Positions 37,597-56,126 of a DNA stretch of 64,000 nt are shown here, piece after piece; position 1 is the first letter of the stretch; each line of letters starts with the position of its first letter. This DNA is from Gigaspora margarita (taxonomy: Eukaryota > Glomeromycota > Glomeromycetes > Diversisporales > Gigasporaceae), in contig WTPW01001068.1 of NCBI GenBank assembly GCA_009809945.1, forward strand, positions 43,333-107,332. Direction: 5' to 3'. The notes under the pieces are model-generated. The model saw only the letters and a program-made list of their open reading frames with translations. It was not told where the DNA came from and did no database searches. Both the position numbers and the translations under genes were made by a program.

Positions 37597-40500
37597 ATAT
37601 ATCGATATATAACGCATAATTGTTTTATATCGATTAAAATTAAACGTTATACATCGATTAACTTGTTATAAATCAATATATATCTATAATCGATAAATAT
37701 CATAATTAAAATATAAATCGTTATACATCTGCTAATTGATAGTTATAGTATTCATTATGGCATGAAGCGCCATCCATTATATTTTGTTTTTTATTTTTTA
37801 GATTACAATAGTAGTGTTCGAAATATTTCAAAAATATTTTAGAACTGTGAAACCAAGCGATCTGTAACCTGTGTCATACCAAGCACGCATTGGACTATAT
37901 TTGCGAAATGGTTCAAAATTTTGTATGATGTATTGATAAAATTTGTATTACACGATCAGATTAGATCTTTTGTTTATAAATTAGATCTTCTATATTTTTT
38001 TTTTTGTTTTATTTTGTTTTTTTTATTTTCGTTTTGTTTTTTTTTGTTTTTGTTTTGTTTTTTTATTTTTTATTTTTTAATTTTTTTTCATTTTATTTGG
38101 CACTTTACAAGAACACTAGCCCTTTGCAAGAAAACCAACAACTTTTCAGCACTATGCAAGTACACCAATATGACTTCACAAGCCAACTCAAACTTCTGAC
38201 ACTTTGCAAGAACTCTTCTAAATCTTCAAGAATGCTTCTTTAGAGAAATGATTTAGTTAGTCACAAGTTTTCGCAAGTTTTGTTTATTTATTTTCTCGTT
38301 TGATACTTTTTGTTTTTGTTTTTTTGTTTTTTTTTAAAAATTTTTTTATTAATTTATTTTATTCTAGTACTTTGTAAAAACACGCTTCTTTAAAGAAATA
38401 ATTTAGTTAGGCACAAGTATTCGCAAATATTCGCAAGTTAACCTAGCACTTTACAAAACACAACTACATCAGCAAATTTATAATAGCGTAATTTTACGTA
38501 AAATATTACGAACTGTAATATAAGCAAAATATTACGTAATATATTTCGAAATATTTCGAATTATCAAATTTTCGAAATATTACGAAAGTAATTTCGAAAT
38601 ATTTCGAAATAGGTTAATGAAATATTTCGATCCCTTTCAAAATAATTTAGGACTAGGAAACCAAGCTGGATCAGGATCAGTAGGACTGTAACCTGGATCG
38701 CGCATTAGACTGATTTTTTGAAATAGTTTGAAATAATTCAATAATATTCAAATTCTGTACTACAAGATCAGATTAGATCTTTTGTTTATAATTAGATCTT
38801 CTATTTTTTTTCTTTCACTTTTTTGTTTTTATTTCGTTTCATTTTTTATTTTCGTTTCATTTTTTGTTTTTGTTTCGTTTTTTTGTTTTCATTTTTATTT
38901 TTAATTTTTTTTTAATTATTTTTTATTTCGGCACTTTTACAAGACACCTTTGCAAGAAGATATACAACTTTTCGAAACCTTTCGCATGTCTACTCAGACT
39001 TCTGACATAATCAAGAACACCAAGAACGCTTCTTTAGAGAATGATTTAGTTAGGCGCAAGTTTTCGCAAGTTTTCGCAAGGTTTTGCAAGTTTGTGCAAG
39101 TTTTTGCAAGGTTTCGCGTCATTTATTTTTTTGTTTCGTGTTTTTTGTTTTTGTTTTCTTTTGTTTTATTTTAAAATTTTTTTATTATTATATTTCGGCA
39201 CTTTGCGAGAACAGAACCCTTACTTCCTGGCACTTTGCACGAAAAACAACCCAGACTTTTTCAGTACTTCGCGACTTTTTTGGCATTTCGCAAGAACATT
39301 AACACAACTTTTGCAATTTCTGAATTTACAAGAACGCGAACTCTTACGAAGATTTGGGGCTTCATTTTTTTTTTTTTATTAGTTTGCTTATACTTTTTGT
39401 TTTTTTGTTTTTTTTTTTACTTATTTTTTTAAATTTTATTTTAGTTTATTTATTCCTAACTTCTTTGAAACTTTGCGACTTTCCTCAGCAATTTGCAAGA
39501 ACCAACACTTCTAAGAAACGTTTTTATTTTGAAGTTTTTAGAAAAAGAGTGCGAAACGAAGTTTATAGGCAAAACAAAAGAAGTAGTCAAAGTGAAGACA
39601 ATAGAAAACAAAGAAGCGAAGATAATAACTAACTGTGGGTGAGCGAAAATAAGTGTGTAGGGCTAGTTTTTTGTATATAGTGATAGAATTAGAAGCGAAG
39701 AAGTGCGAAAGTATTTAAAATAATATATAATAATATAAAAATAATACTGTAAAAAATGTATAATAATTAAAATATAATATATAATATAATATGTATAATA
39801 TATAATAATAATAAATAAAAAAAATAATAATAAATAAAAAAATGTAAAATTTTATAATAAATTGCGAAACCTTGCGAAATAAAGTGAAAACCTGTAAAAA
39901 AGCATGATTATATGAATATGTATATCGTTTATTTATTTTTTAAAATTTTGCGAAAATTTGCCAAATATTGCGAAACAATGCGAAATGATCCAAAATATTG
40001 TGAAACAATGCGAAAATATCAAAATATTACCTCCTGCACGCATTAGTTTATTGATCTGCATGAGTACGCAACCCCTGCGGGGAGAGGTAATTTGCATTTT
40101 TTTTTATTTGGTATATTTCGAAATATTTCGAAATAATAACCGTAATATTACCGTAATCTAACGTAATATATTACGTAATACACCGTGACGATCGTAAGAT
40201 TTTCGTAATATTACGGGCCATAATATCTTACGTAAGATTACGTATATATAATTCGCTAATGTAAGTTTCAACAATTTCTGAATTTGAACTTCTACTTCAG
40301 AAAAATAGAGATTTGGGGCTTCATTTATTTTTTTTTATTAAGTTTGCTTACATATTTTGTTTTTTAGTTATTTTTTTTTTTTACTTATTTTTTTACTTTT
40401 ATTTTATTTTATTTATTCCTGATTTTCTTTGGAACTTTGCAAGAAACAACCTAACTTTCTGGCACTTTACAAGAACATCAACTCTAACTTTTCTGCCACT

Positions 40501-41395
40501 TTACAAAAACCTACTAGATTCTCTGATTTCAAAAACTCCTACGCTTCTAAGAAATAGTTTTTTTTTTACTTCTCTACTATTTTTAGGAAGTAGCAAATAT
40601 GAGCGAAGAGAAATAATAGCTAACTAAAAGTGAGGAAAATAAGTGTATAGAGCTGGTATTATGCAACGAAGTGCGAAAGTAGTTTAAAATTATTACTATT
40701 TTTTGTTTTCAGTTTTTTTTTTGTTATTTTTTTACTTCTCTACAATTTTTAGAACGTAGTGAATATAAGCAAATATAAGCGAATATAAGTCTGTAGAGCT
40801 AGTATTATGCGACAAAGAGCGAAAGTAGTTTACAATATTACTATTTTTTCTTTTTCATTTTTTTTGTTATTTTTTTACTTCTCTACTATTTTTAGAAAGT
40901 AGTGAATATAAGCGAATATAATAGTTAAAACAAAGAAGAGAAATAATAGCTAACTGTAGAATAAGGAAAATAAGTATATAGAGCTAGTATTATACGACGA
41001 AGTGCAAAAGTAGTTTAAAATATTTCTATTTTTCATTTTTATTTTTTTTTCGGTTTAAGTTTTATTTTTTTTTTGTTGTAAAGAATGTATAATAATATAT
41101 AATAAAAATAAAATATATTTAATTTAAAATATAATATATAATAATAATAATAAATAAAAAAATATAAAATTTTATATTGAAATGTGAAACCTTGTGAAAA
41201 TATGCGAAAACCTGTTAAACGTTTAAAAATAAGTATAAAGTATAATAGTATTGATTGAATTATTATTCGTGATTTTAATCTGATTACTATCGATTATTAC
41301 TGATTATTATCGATTACTAACTTAATCGATAGTCCTCGTCATAGGGGATTTTAATTAATTACTAGCCAATAACCGATAAAAATCGATAGTAATTC
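37597..41395. repeat. Composite region with ATCGAT-repeat arms
   Basis: The left arm (37597-37745) and right arm (41243-41395) are made of short atcgata / tatcgat words (for example aaaatcgatagtaatt on the right). They bracket a 3.5-kb core that contains T-tract/GCAAG elements and the TIR element at 38467-40262. The long hydrophobic frames here are translations of T runs, not genes. Confidence 0.55.
38467..40262. mobile_element. 1.8-kb TIR element, relative of the one at 15149-17160
   Basis: The left end cagcaaatttataatagcg and right end tatataattcgcta are inverted, each followed inward by ttacgtaa-type words. The interior has T runs separated by short degenerate repeats such as cactttgcaagaac. 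Part of the interior (about 38690-38800) repeats at 29830-29960 and 37860-37995 and, inverted, near 16660 and 16910. No transposase seen. Confidence 0.7.
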
Positions 41396-41447
41396 CTGTA
41401 CAAATTTTGGTGATGTTAATGTACTAAATAAACTTGTTCAGAACCTA

Positions 41448-42098
41448 TCCCTTAGATTGTAACACAGGCAAATTTGCCTGCGTATTTTAAAAATTTTAAT
41501 AAAATTTTAATAAAATTTTAAATATTAATTTTAGCTATACTTTTTCTAAGTAAAAAATATTCTTTGAGTTTTGTTTTAGTAACTTTGTTATAAAAATTTT
41601 TTAAAATTATTAGAAAACTTTAGTATAATCAAAGTTTAAAGTTCTTGTATTAGCATTTTTACTATTAAAATTTTTCTTTAGATTTTCTTAAATTTTATAT
41701 ATTCCCATCTATAAAAAAAACTTATACTTCTAATACAAGTCTTGATTTTTACAAATAAATCATTAAAGTTGTAATAATAAAAGTTATCATCCTTTATATA
41801 AACTACAATATTGTCTTAAGAACTATAGCTTTAAAACTAAAACTAAATAAGATTACAGAGAAATTGTAATAAAACTTTTTAAAAATTTTTTTCTTAAAGA
41901 TATCTATTTTTAGCTTATATATAACATAAAATTTTTTTCTTACAATATAAAAACTAATTTTGCAAAAAAGTAATCCTTATTTTTAAATATAATTGTACAA
42001 AGTTTTATTTAATTATTTTGATATTTAAAAAAAGTAAATCAGAGCAAAAAAAGTGCAAAAACGCAGGCAAATTTGCCTGTGTCCTACAATTTAAGGGA
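41448..42098. mobile_element. Tc1/mariner-type MITE copy 1, 651 bp
   Basis: Begins tcccttagattgtaacac and ends in gtgtcctacaatttaaggga, with TA on each side. Just inside each end is the perfect palindrome caggcaaatttgcctg. It is nearly identical along its length to the copy at 62101-62750, so both moved recently or the family is still active. Non-coding. Confidence 0.92.
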
Positions 42099-43616
42099 TA
42101 AATACATTAAGTATACAATATTGGACAAAAATTGTCGAATAACAGTAAATTTAGCAAATGATCACATGCCGCTCTGCAGCATGTGTAGCCAATCATTTGC
42201 CAAATTAACTATATTTGACAATTGCCCAATATTGGTGTTATCCAGCAATTTATAATCATGAATTGGTAGAGAGTCGCCTGCTGAGTTTTAAATTGAATAA
42301 ACATGATTACGTAATAACATATAAAAAAATAAGGGCCATGTCATTAATCAACTGATTATTTTTTATCAGAGGCCTACCCCCTCTCTTCTTTAATATATAT
42401 ATAGTCAGATTCTTATATGTAATTTCAACTTTTTTTACCCCCTCCCCCCCTAAAAAATCACCTGATTTTTGTTACTCCCCTAATAGTAAGAAATTTTTTT
42501 ATGATCATATGAGTTTGTCAAATAAATTGGCAATATTGTTTTTATTTTATTTAAAATTTGAAGAAAAAATGCTTAAATTTGACTTTTTTGATCAAAAATC
42601 CAAAATTACACATCTATTCACTAAATTTTAAGTAAAATAAAAATAATTCTGATAATTTGATGTATTATAGATGCTAAACAAGTTTTTTAGTGAGAGCTCT
42701 GAACAATACTAATAAAGATTATATTTGAGCCATTAGTGGTTTTTTTGCAATTTAATTAGATAAAAAATTTTTAGCCAATTAAATTGTCTAATTTTGCAAA
42801 ATTTTTATTTCTATTAGCTATTTTTCAAATATGATCTTAATTAGTATTGTTTAGGGTCCTACTTAGTACATAAAGTTAGAATTAATTAATAAAAATTTGT
42901 AAATTATAAGATTCTATAAAATTTTATTGGAAAATTTTATAAACTTTTATAATTTACAAAATTTTACTAACTTAATGCACCAAGTAAACTTGTATTTATT
43001 AATTGTTATTTTTGGCTTTGGACACTAATAGTATCTGTTTTCTAGTATATATAAATTTTCTCGATTATGCGATTTCAGCAACTCATGTGATCTTTTGAAA
43101 TTAATTTAGATTTATTCATTATCTTTGTTAAATCACTTATCTACTAATTACAATTCATATACATGACCAGGATGCCCTTTTTGCTTGATTATGTGAAGCA
43201 TCCAAAATGCGAGAATTTGCGCATAATTTCGCATTGCATAATCCTGAACATCCTATCTCCACTGCTATTAGAGTTGGAGGCACAGAGGTTGGAGGTATGC
43301 TATAAGGTGTCCAGGATTATACAATGCGAAATTATGCACAAAATTTACCAAATTTTTGTATCTTAGATGCTTTGCATAATCAAGCAAAAAGGGCATCCTG
43401 GGCATGTGCATGGATTGTAATTAGTAAATATGTGATTTGATGAAAATAATAAACAAACTTAAATTGTTTTTAAAAGATTATATAAGTTACTAAAATCGCA
43501 TTATCGAAAAAATTTATATATAAAATCGCATAATTCAAATCTATTGCATAATTGACCCCAGTCATATCACATAATTTACCTTATTGTATCGCATAATTCT
43601 GGACTAGAGTTAACAC
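42099..43616. other. Intergenic repeats, no gene
   Basis: Contains a diverged piece of the palindromic satellite (about 42530-42990) and GCATAATT-type foldback sequence (about 43050-43616). About 43060-43265 repeats 32320-32505, including ccctttttgcttgattatg. Also C-rich words (ccccctcccccccta near 42438) similar to those at 28922. No coding sequence. Confidence 0.55.
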
Positions 43617-44480
43617 CTCTATCCGGATTTATATATTCGGATATATACTATGCTATTTTTTTTTATACTTTAACAGTCCTGCCAGCACGATGTATACCGC
43701 ACGATTATTATCGCCCATTCGGAATTATGGGTGAGGATACAACTAGCCACACGTGCACTTTTGGTGCCTAATTTAAGTAGTCCGCCCGAAGGTTCTACAC
43801 TAGCTGCCATACCTACAATCCAACTACGGATATTGTCTATTTAAACCCTCTGGCCCATGCCTAGTCCTCATATACCACGCCTGACTTCCCTGACTACCCC
43901 TAATGGCGCCCAGATGTGACTATCGCACAGACATTTTCCATGTCCCACACATGTACCGGTGCCTGGATTCTTCAGAAGCCAGAGGCTACTGGCCCTTTAT
44001 TAGGTTCGTTCTGATCATAGCACAACCTCCTCATTTTGGTTGCGCTTTTAGGACCGATTTTCACTACCTCCTAACTCGGAACTTGCCAAACGAGTTCTCG
44101 TGGGTTTTTTCTAGTTCCTTGGATTTGCGATGTAGTACACCATTGCGCCCGTAAGTACCCATTCGAGATGTGGAACCAAGGTTACAGGTTTTGCGCCCAA
44201 CCGATCATAAGCCACGATTACTGAACACAGGTCTTAATTTTCGTAATGTCGCTAGTAAGATTCGAACTGACAGCCTGCCACTTGGGAGTGACACCTTGAC
44301 CACTTCTCTAAAGCACCACACCCTTATACTATGCTATTTGATATAACATGACACAGTATTTTTATATCTGAATATAAATAAATTCAAATTTAAATTTATA
44401 TCTGAATATATACTATGATAAAACCTGATTAATCTGGATATAAAAAATATATCTGGATAGCTGAACACCCTAGCATGCTC
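43617..44480. repeat. CCGGATATA-core foldback split by a SINE
   Basis: The left end tagagttaacacctctatcc and right end ggatagctgaacaccct(a) are imperfectly inverted. The body is built of ggatatata / tatatccgg words. The SINE at 43659-44324 is inserted in it. I do not find matching 8-bp flanks for the foldback itself. Confidence 0.55.
43659..44324 (-). mobile_element. tRNA-derived SINE with 15-bp target duplication
   Basis: On the minus strand the 5' end carries a tRNA-Ser/Leu-like head: A box in gagaagtggtcaaggtgtc and B box in agttcgaatcttac. The body is distinctly richer in G+C than its surroundings and differs from the SINE at 31138. The direct repeat tatactatgctattt occurs at 43644-43658 and 44325-44339, and an A-tail (plus-strand T run) lies at the low-coordinate end. 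The 83-codon frame inside is probably incidental. Confidence 0.85.
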
Positions 44481-44842
44481 TATGGGGCATGCCTAGGTGC
44501 CCTTTAATAGATTTACTTATTTGTGCTGGTAATACAACCCAAAAAAGAAATTTTAATTTTGTAAATAAACAAAGTATATGAAAATGCAAAGTTAGGGTTA
44601 AAAGGTTAGCTTTAGAAGGTATAGCTATAAATAGTTGCCCATTATATATAAAATTTTGTTTCCGATATTTTGAATTAGTGCATAAAGGTTGATTTAAACA
44701 CTAGTTTTGGCATATTTTTACTTTTTTTTCTTCTGCATGTGTTCGGAATTCATGTCGGGCTGATCCGGAATGATCAAAATTCGACCTTACTGATTGTAGT
44801 TGCCTTTTTAGGAGTTTGTATTACCGCACAAATAAGTAAAGC

Positions 44843-47187
44843 CAGGGACGGTGAATAATATCGATTTGTATTAATCATATATAAAACGATAATTTGAGGC
44901 CAAATCATAAAATTTTAATGCAGTATAACCAGTGATGTAAATTGGATTCGCTCAGTAGGCGCAGCGCACATAGATTTAAATTTGCACGTATATAATTTTT
45001 TTTTTGTGCGTCTTTTTTCTGCGCCTGCGCGAATAAAATTTTTTTGAATTTATAACACTAAGTGTAACAATATGCACTTGAGCAAAATTAAAGTATAATT
45101 CGGGCCGGACAATATAAATTTGCTAACTTGAAACTAGTGTTCCGCAGATCCGATCCGAGGATCCGGATCCGATCCAGATCCGGTGGTCGGATCGGATCCA
45201 GATCCATGATTTATAGGATCCGCCAAAATTCGAATCCATATTGAGGATCCGATCCGAAAGATCCGTTGGATCCGTTCACGCTGATTGGCTGTATTTGGCA
45301 GGGATGGTAAGTGACCTGAAATGACCTCGTGACTCAAATGAATAATGACCAGGTGTTGGTCATTTCAANAGGTGAAATGACCTATTAGGTCATTTAAAAT
45401 TTTATATTAATAAAATAAATATTTAAATAGCTTAAATTAATAACAAAAATTATAATATATAGAGATAAGTTTTATTTACACTTCCTTTTTTCGTTACTGT
45501 TTATCTTCTTATATACTAATTAATTTTTTTTTTTTTTTGTATGTATAGGTTGTCTTTTTCGATGTTTAGTATTTTTCTTTCTGTTGTCGTCCTTTGTTGG
45601 TGTCGTCGATTTCTGTTGCTGTCGTTTGTTGGTGTCGCCGTCATTTATGGTGTTGGTGCTTTCTCTGGTGTCTGATGCGTAGTTCTAATGCTATCGTATT
45701 GGCAACTCATTCAGGCATTCTCACTTTTCTTGGTTGATTTCTAGGTGCTGTGGTTACGTTGGTTGGTGGTCNCCGATCGCGTTGTCATTTCTGGTGTTGG
45801 TGCTTTCGCTCTTTCTTTCGCTNGTGTCTGGTAATGTTATGCTTTTCGCTCATAGTTCNTAGGTATTCTCATTTCTCTTTATCGATTTCTAGGTGTGGTT
45901 ATGTTACTGGTGGTTGCCGATTTTTGGTGTCGTCGTGTCGTAGTTTACTGATGTTAGCTTTCGCTCTTTGGTGCCGTGGTTAATTCTTTGTCGTCGTTTG
46001 TAGGTGCTTTTTTTTCACCAGTGTCGTTAATTTCTAGATGCCGTGGTTTGCTGGTATTGTCGTTTACTGGTTTTGGTGTGTCGTTGTTTTCTGATTCGAG
46101 TTAGTGTTGGCTTTTTGGCGCGATTAACTATGGGTTTCTTGGACAAATTGAAAATAGTATAAATGACAGGTTTCTTTTGCATAGAGCTGCGAATTTTCGG
46201 ACGGGCTCTTTGATGGGTTCTTTAATGAATAGCGATGAACCATTATGTAACGATTTTTTAAGATCTTTTGTTACTCAATTTCTAGGACGTTCGTTATACG
46301 ACTTGGTTAGTTTAGGGTTAACGGTTGGTTTAAAAGGTTAGGGTATTTTTAGATAGTATAGTAAATAACTTGTAAGAAAAAATAAAATAAAATAAAATNA
46401 ATAAATAAATATTTGTCGGGGATAATGCTGAAATCGGATGATCCTGAAATTTTTATTTATTTTGATATAAAATTTTAAAATTTATTTGAGATGTTTTTTC
46501 ATTTTTGTCTTATAGGATTAGGGTAAGGTTTGGGTATAGATTTGATATTTAAAGAGTATATGTGGATTTTAGCAGGGCTTATAGTTTCAAATCAAGACCC
46601 CAAATTTCAGCATCATCTGATTTCAGCATCATCCCCGACAATATTTATTATCAACGTTTAACACCTATGGTGCATTTTAGTAAAGTCGAAATAATAATAT
46701 TAATAACTCGAATAGCTTATTTAAATGCATAACCTCGATAAATATTATTAAAATTTGTAAGCCTCTATATGACCCATTAACCCGGGTCATGACTTGGATC
46801 AATATCTGACCCATCCGGAGCAATTACACATAATGTCAACCAATCATGTAGTGCTCGTTGTGTAACTATATCGGATCCGGATTCGGATCCGGATCTTTAG
46901 AGTCGAATCCGGATCTGAACATGGATCCGATTCTATTTTTCGGATCGGGCCCGGATCTTCAAAAATATCCGTCCGATTCGATCCGTGCGGAACACTACTT
47001 GAAACGTTGATAAGCTTCGGTAAAATAGACAATCAACAACACGTCAGAAGAAGAAAGAAATTTTAGTTACTGATCACGTTATATCACATTATCTGTAACT
47101 GTTGTACAAAATTTTGCATTCTAATTGGCCAATCATGAGTATATCGATATAAATCGATATTTTTGACCATACCGATCACCGTCCCTG
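44843..47187. mobile_element. hAT-like element with ATCGAT core, hosting a second one
   Basis: Ends cagggacggtg and caccgtccctg, with the 8-bp direct repeat agtaaagc at 44835-44842 and 47188-47195. Next to each end are atatcgattt-type words. CAGGG ends plus an 8-bp duplication are the hAT pattern. The element at 45135-46997 is inserted in it. No transposase. Confidence 0.85.
45135..46997. mobile_element. hAT-like element with GGATCC core and 8-bp duplication
   Basis: Ends tagtgttccgcagatccg and cggatcgggcccg...gcggaacacta are inverted, and cttgaaac is repeated exactly on both sides (45127-45134 and 46998-47005). The sub-terminal 130-200 bp on each side are dense ggatccggatcc repeats. The middle holds a tgacctgaaatgacc repeat pair and a TG-rich stretch (about 45560-46130, gtcgttgttg words) with several unresolved bases. 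No protein recognised. Confidence 0.88.
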
Positions 47188-47193
47188 AGTAAA

Positions 47194-47513
47194 GCCAACT
47201 ACGCCAAGAACACCTCGCGCAACAAATCAGATTTCGAGATCAGGTGTAACGTTACACGATCAGGAAAATTCAAAACAAACGTTCGCTTTGTCAAAAATCG
47301 CTTGTTTTCGCCTTTTGTATTCTAACAAAAAAAATTCCTCTTCAAATTTTAGTGTATAAGTTTATCCTAACTTTATCCTAACTTTACTAACCTTACCCTA
47401 AAGCTAACCTAATGTTAAGGCTTATTACTCTAAATTCGATTGTTTTGATTTCACGTTACACCTGAACTACAATTATAATTGGCTAATTTTTGGAGGTGTT
47501 CTTGGCATAGTAA
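47194..47513. mobile_element. TIR element, about 320 bp
   Basis: cgccaagaacacctcg at the left faces ggaggtgttcttggca at the right, and caggtgtaacgttac faces cacgttacacctga. It adjoins the AGTAAAGC duplication of the 44843 element, so that element inserted at its edge. Non-coding. Confidence 0.7.
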
Positions 47514-48179
47514 GTAAAGCCGCCTTATCATGTGATCTATAGCTAACATATGATTGGCAAAATTTATATTAAGTTGAACACAGCGTTCATGACTTATCGA
47601 CACAGCAATAAATGACATCGATCAATTTCTTAAAGCACAATAACTAATAGATTAAGTTTTTGCTGTACCGCTCATAAGTTTTTTTGATCGGTTAAAAATT
47701 TATATTTTATTTATTAGTAAATTAACAGTTAAGCTAATTTATGTTAATTTTAGCGATTAACCTATCAAATATCTTCTCATAGTATATGCTTTATCTAGAG
47801 AGGCATGCCCTTCGCAAAGGCATGCCCCCTGGAGCATGCCCCAAAAATTTGTCGTGCCTCCAACCCTAACTGCTATTGACAGCATTCACATGACTTATCT
47901 TTCCGGTTTTTTTGATCTAAATTTTTTAGCCAATCAGATCGTTCAATATACACTTCGAGTGAGAATATAATTTTATTTACTAGATTAAGAAATATACTGC
48001 ATACACTCTGACAGTTAAATTATTATTATATATATCAAAAAATCCCTACTGTACCATAAAATTATATATATAGTTATAATGCATTGACAATTTTTTATTG
48101 AACTTTTTATTATTTATATTAGATTTACTAATAAAATTAGAACAAATATCACAAATTCGGTAAAAAAACAATTAAATAA
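47514..48179. other. 3' flank of eIF5B, no gene
   Basis: AT-rich DNA downstream of the eIF5B stop codon. The minus-strand 3' UTR and poly-A signal presumably lie in the last 200 bases. About 47800-47860 has two gcatgccc words. No coding sequence recognised. Confidence 0.5.
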
Positions 48180-53980
<5,801 letters not shown>

Positions 53981-54126
53981 AGTGATCTCAAATCGTTAGT
54001 TGAAAAAACAATTATATAAGTTGGCTAATCAATTTGAAAATTTTTTAAACCAATTTATTATCGTTAGTTGATTATCTACATAATTTTATGACGTATCCGC
54101 AGCATGCATTTTGCAGTCCCATGGCG
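53981..54126 (-). promoter_or_regulatory. Probable eIF5B promoter region
   Basis: The only unique sequence between the eIF5B start and the TIR element beginning near 54127. I can point to no specific box. It is called by position only. Confidence 0.4.
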
Positions 54127-55135
54127 CAGCCGCAGTATAGAAATAGTACCAATCGATGACAAGCTATAACAGTCAGGGAATATGTCACACCTGTTGATAT
54201 ATGAGTATTGGTTTATATAATAAAATTATAATAAAAACAAAATTTATTATAAACTTTAAGCCTGAGATTTTATTTTCAACTTATATTAACTTTTTTTCAA
54301 ATTTTGGGATCAAGTATATTGAAAATAGTAGAATAACAAATTTTGCAAATTTTCATATTAAAAGTTTTTAAAAATAAAAATTTTTCTAATTTTAAACTGC
54401 AATTATATGTAAAATTTTATGCTAAACAAGTTTGCTTAGGTGACAAAATAGGTTATCTTAGTAAAAAAAAATTTGTCTATATACTAATATATTAAAAATT
54501 ACAGATTTTTTATATAAAACTTTTTTGGGTTTTTAAATAAAGTTGTTTAGAATAAAATTTTATAACAATAATAACCATTTTATAAGCATTTTACTAATAA
54601 AAATTGAATTAAAGTTTTTGCAAAAAATGTTACTATAAAAACTTTAATCCAAGTAAATGTTTATTATTGTTATAAAATTTTATACTTAACAACTTAGTTC
54701 AAAATAGATTGTCTTAGTAAATAAAAAAGTAGAAAATCTGTAATTTTTAATATTAGTATATAGACAATTTATTTTTTTACTAAAATAATCTATTTTGTAT
54801 TCTAAGCAAACTTTGTTTAGCATAAAATTGCAGCTTTAAAATTAGATTTTTTTTTATTTTTAAAATTTTATTATGAAAATTTGCAAAATTGTTCTAAATA
54901 ACCTTATTCTACAATTTTTGATATGCTTGATTTCAAAATTTGAAAAAAAGTTAACTGCTAATATATAAGTTGAAATTAATCTCAGGCTTAAAATTTATAA
55001 TAAACTTATATGTTTTTTATTATAATTATTATTATTATTTATCACTTAGCGTGACATATTCCCTGACTAACCTTGAAGATGTATGTTTTCAAGATTAGTT
55101 ACAACTTGTTATCAATTGGTTATTTCTATGCTGCG
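54127..55135. mobile_element. Foldback element inserted in an older TIR element
   Basis: The inner element 54171-55068 has perfect 18-bp ends agtcagggaatatgtcac / gtgacatattccctgact, flanked by AAC (54168-54170, 55069-55071). Much of its 900 bp is an inverted repeat around 54620, with the tttaagcctgagatt region facing aatctcaggcttaaa. The outer arms agccgcagtatagaaatag (54127) and ctatgctgcggct (about 55135) form an older TIR pair. Non-coding. Confidence 0.82.
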
Positions 55136-56126
55136 GCTACCTGGTTGAATTAATACTGGTAATATATTGTATATTTAATACGTTGTACAATTTAAACCCT
55201 GTATTTTAGGTTTATTCTAATACCTTACAATTAAATACTTATCAAAAAATTATTTTTAATCTTAAATCTCGCACTCTATTATTCAAATAACAGTATTTAG
55301 AGATGTGCTACTGCAGAATTTTTGAGACTGTGCAGTGTAATCTTTATAATTCAGGCCAACTGGTATGATTCAGGTCAATTTTGATGTTGTTTCACAAAAT
55401 TCTTGATTTTGCCTATCCCTAAACTTATCGTGTTTTCATTACTGCATTACTTTTTTAAAAACAATATGTCATATGTAGTGTCTACTATTGGCTAACTTTA
55501 TATACCAAACAGTGTATACTGACTTTATTTCTAATTCGAGAGTAATATAATACAGTAGTAATAGTGATCAGTATTGTGGATTAGCCAATTCCTACGTCAA
55601 CTTAGTCCACTTGATAACAATGCATGATATGGATTGGATAATTAACTCTCATTACCTAGTTTTATAACATATACAGTATATAGTATCCTGTATAATTAAG
55701 CTCAAAACATTATAATTTTTATAAATTTGAAATTGCTTAACAGATCTGAGATCAAGAAACCATGCATGATATATATATTATTTTAATTTTAATATAATAT
55801 AAATATAAATAAATATACTGTATATATCATAAGTATATACCAGATATTATACAGTATATATTCTTTGAACTATTATTATAAGCTTTTTAGAAATTCATGT
55901 TTTGTAGAATTACTGTTTGCAGGCTAATCTTTAAAGAAAAAAAAATTTGGCAATTTGTTATTGGTCTGTTATGCGACATTCTTGATAGTTATAAAAAAAA
56001 TAATACAGTCTCGAACGTTCTCAAACTTCGTTGATCACCTAGTTGAACTCGTAATTTATATTTAAAAATTACGAGAGAAGCGAAGCGCGATAAACTTTAC
56101 AAGGTCATCGGCGCGCGCCCTTACTT
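55136..56126. other. Intergenic AT-rich DNA and 5' flank of the GPI1 locus
   Basis: Tatatac/gtatata low complexity around 55660-55870. The last 90 bases contain a short palindrome (ctcgtaatttatatt...aaaattacgag) and a GC-rich patch ggcgcgcgccc (56110) directly before the first ATG, likely promoter/5' UTR. No gene seen. Confidence 0.5.

Noticed and set aside
37921..40627. Several hydrophobic frames that look like membrane proteins
   Set aside because: They are translations of T homopolymer runs in TIR elements. They have no conserved motif and overlap in several frames.
43903..44154. 83-codon frame with mixed composition
   Set aside because: It lies inside the SINE body, opposite to the element's strand, with no recognisable domain.
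44230..44324. A genuine tRNA-Ser/Leu gene on the minus strand
   Set aside because: Only the promoter-like part resembles a tRNA; the sequence continues into a 666-bp element with a 15-bp duplication.
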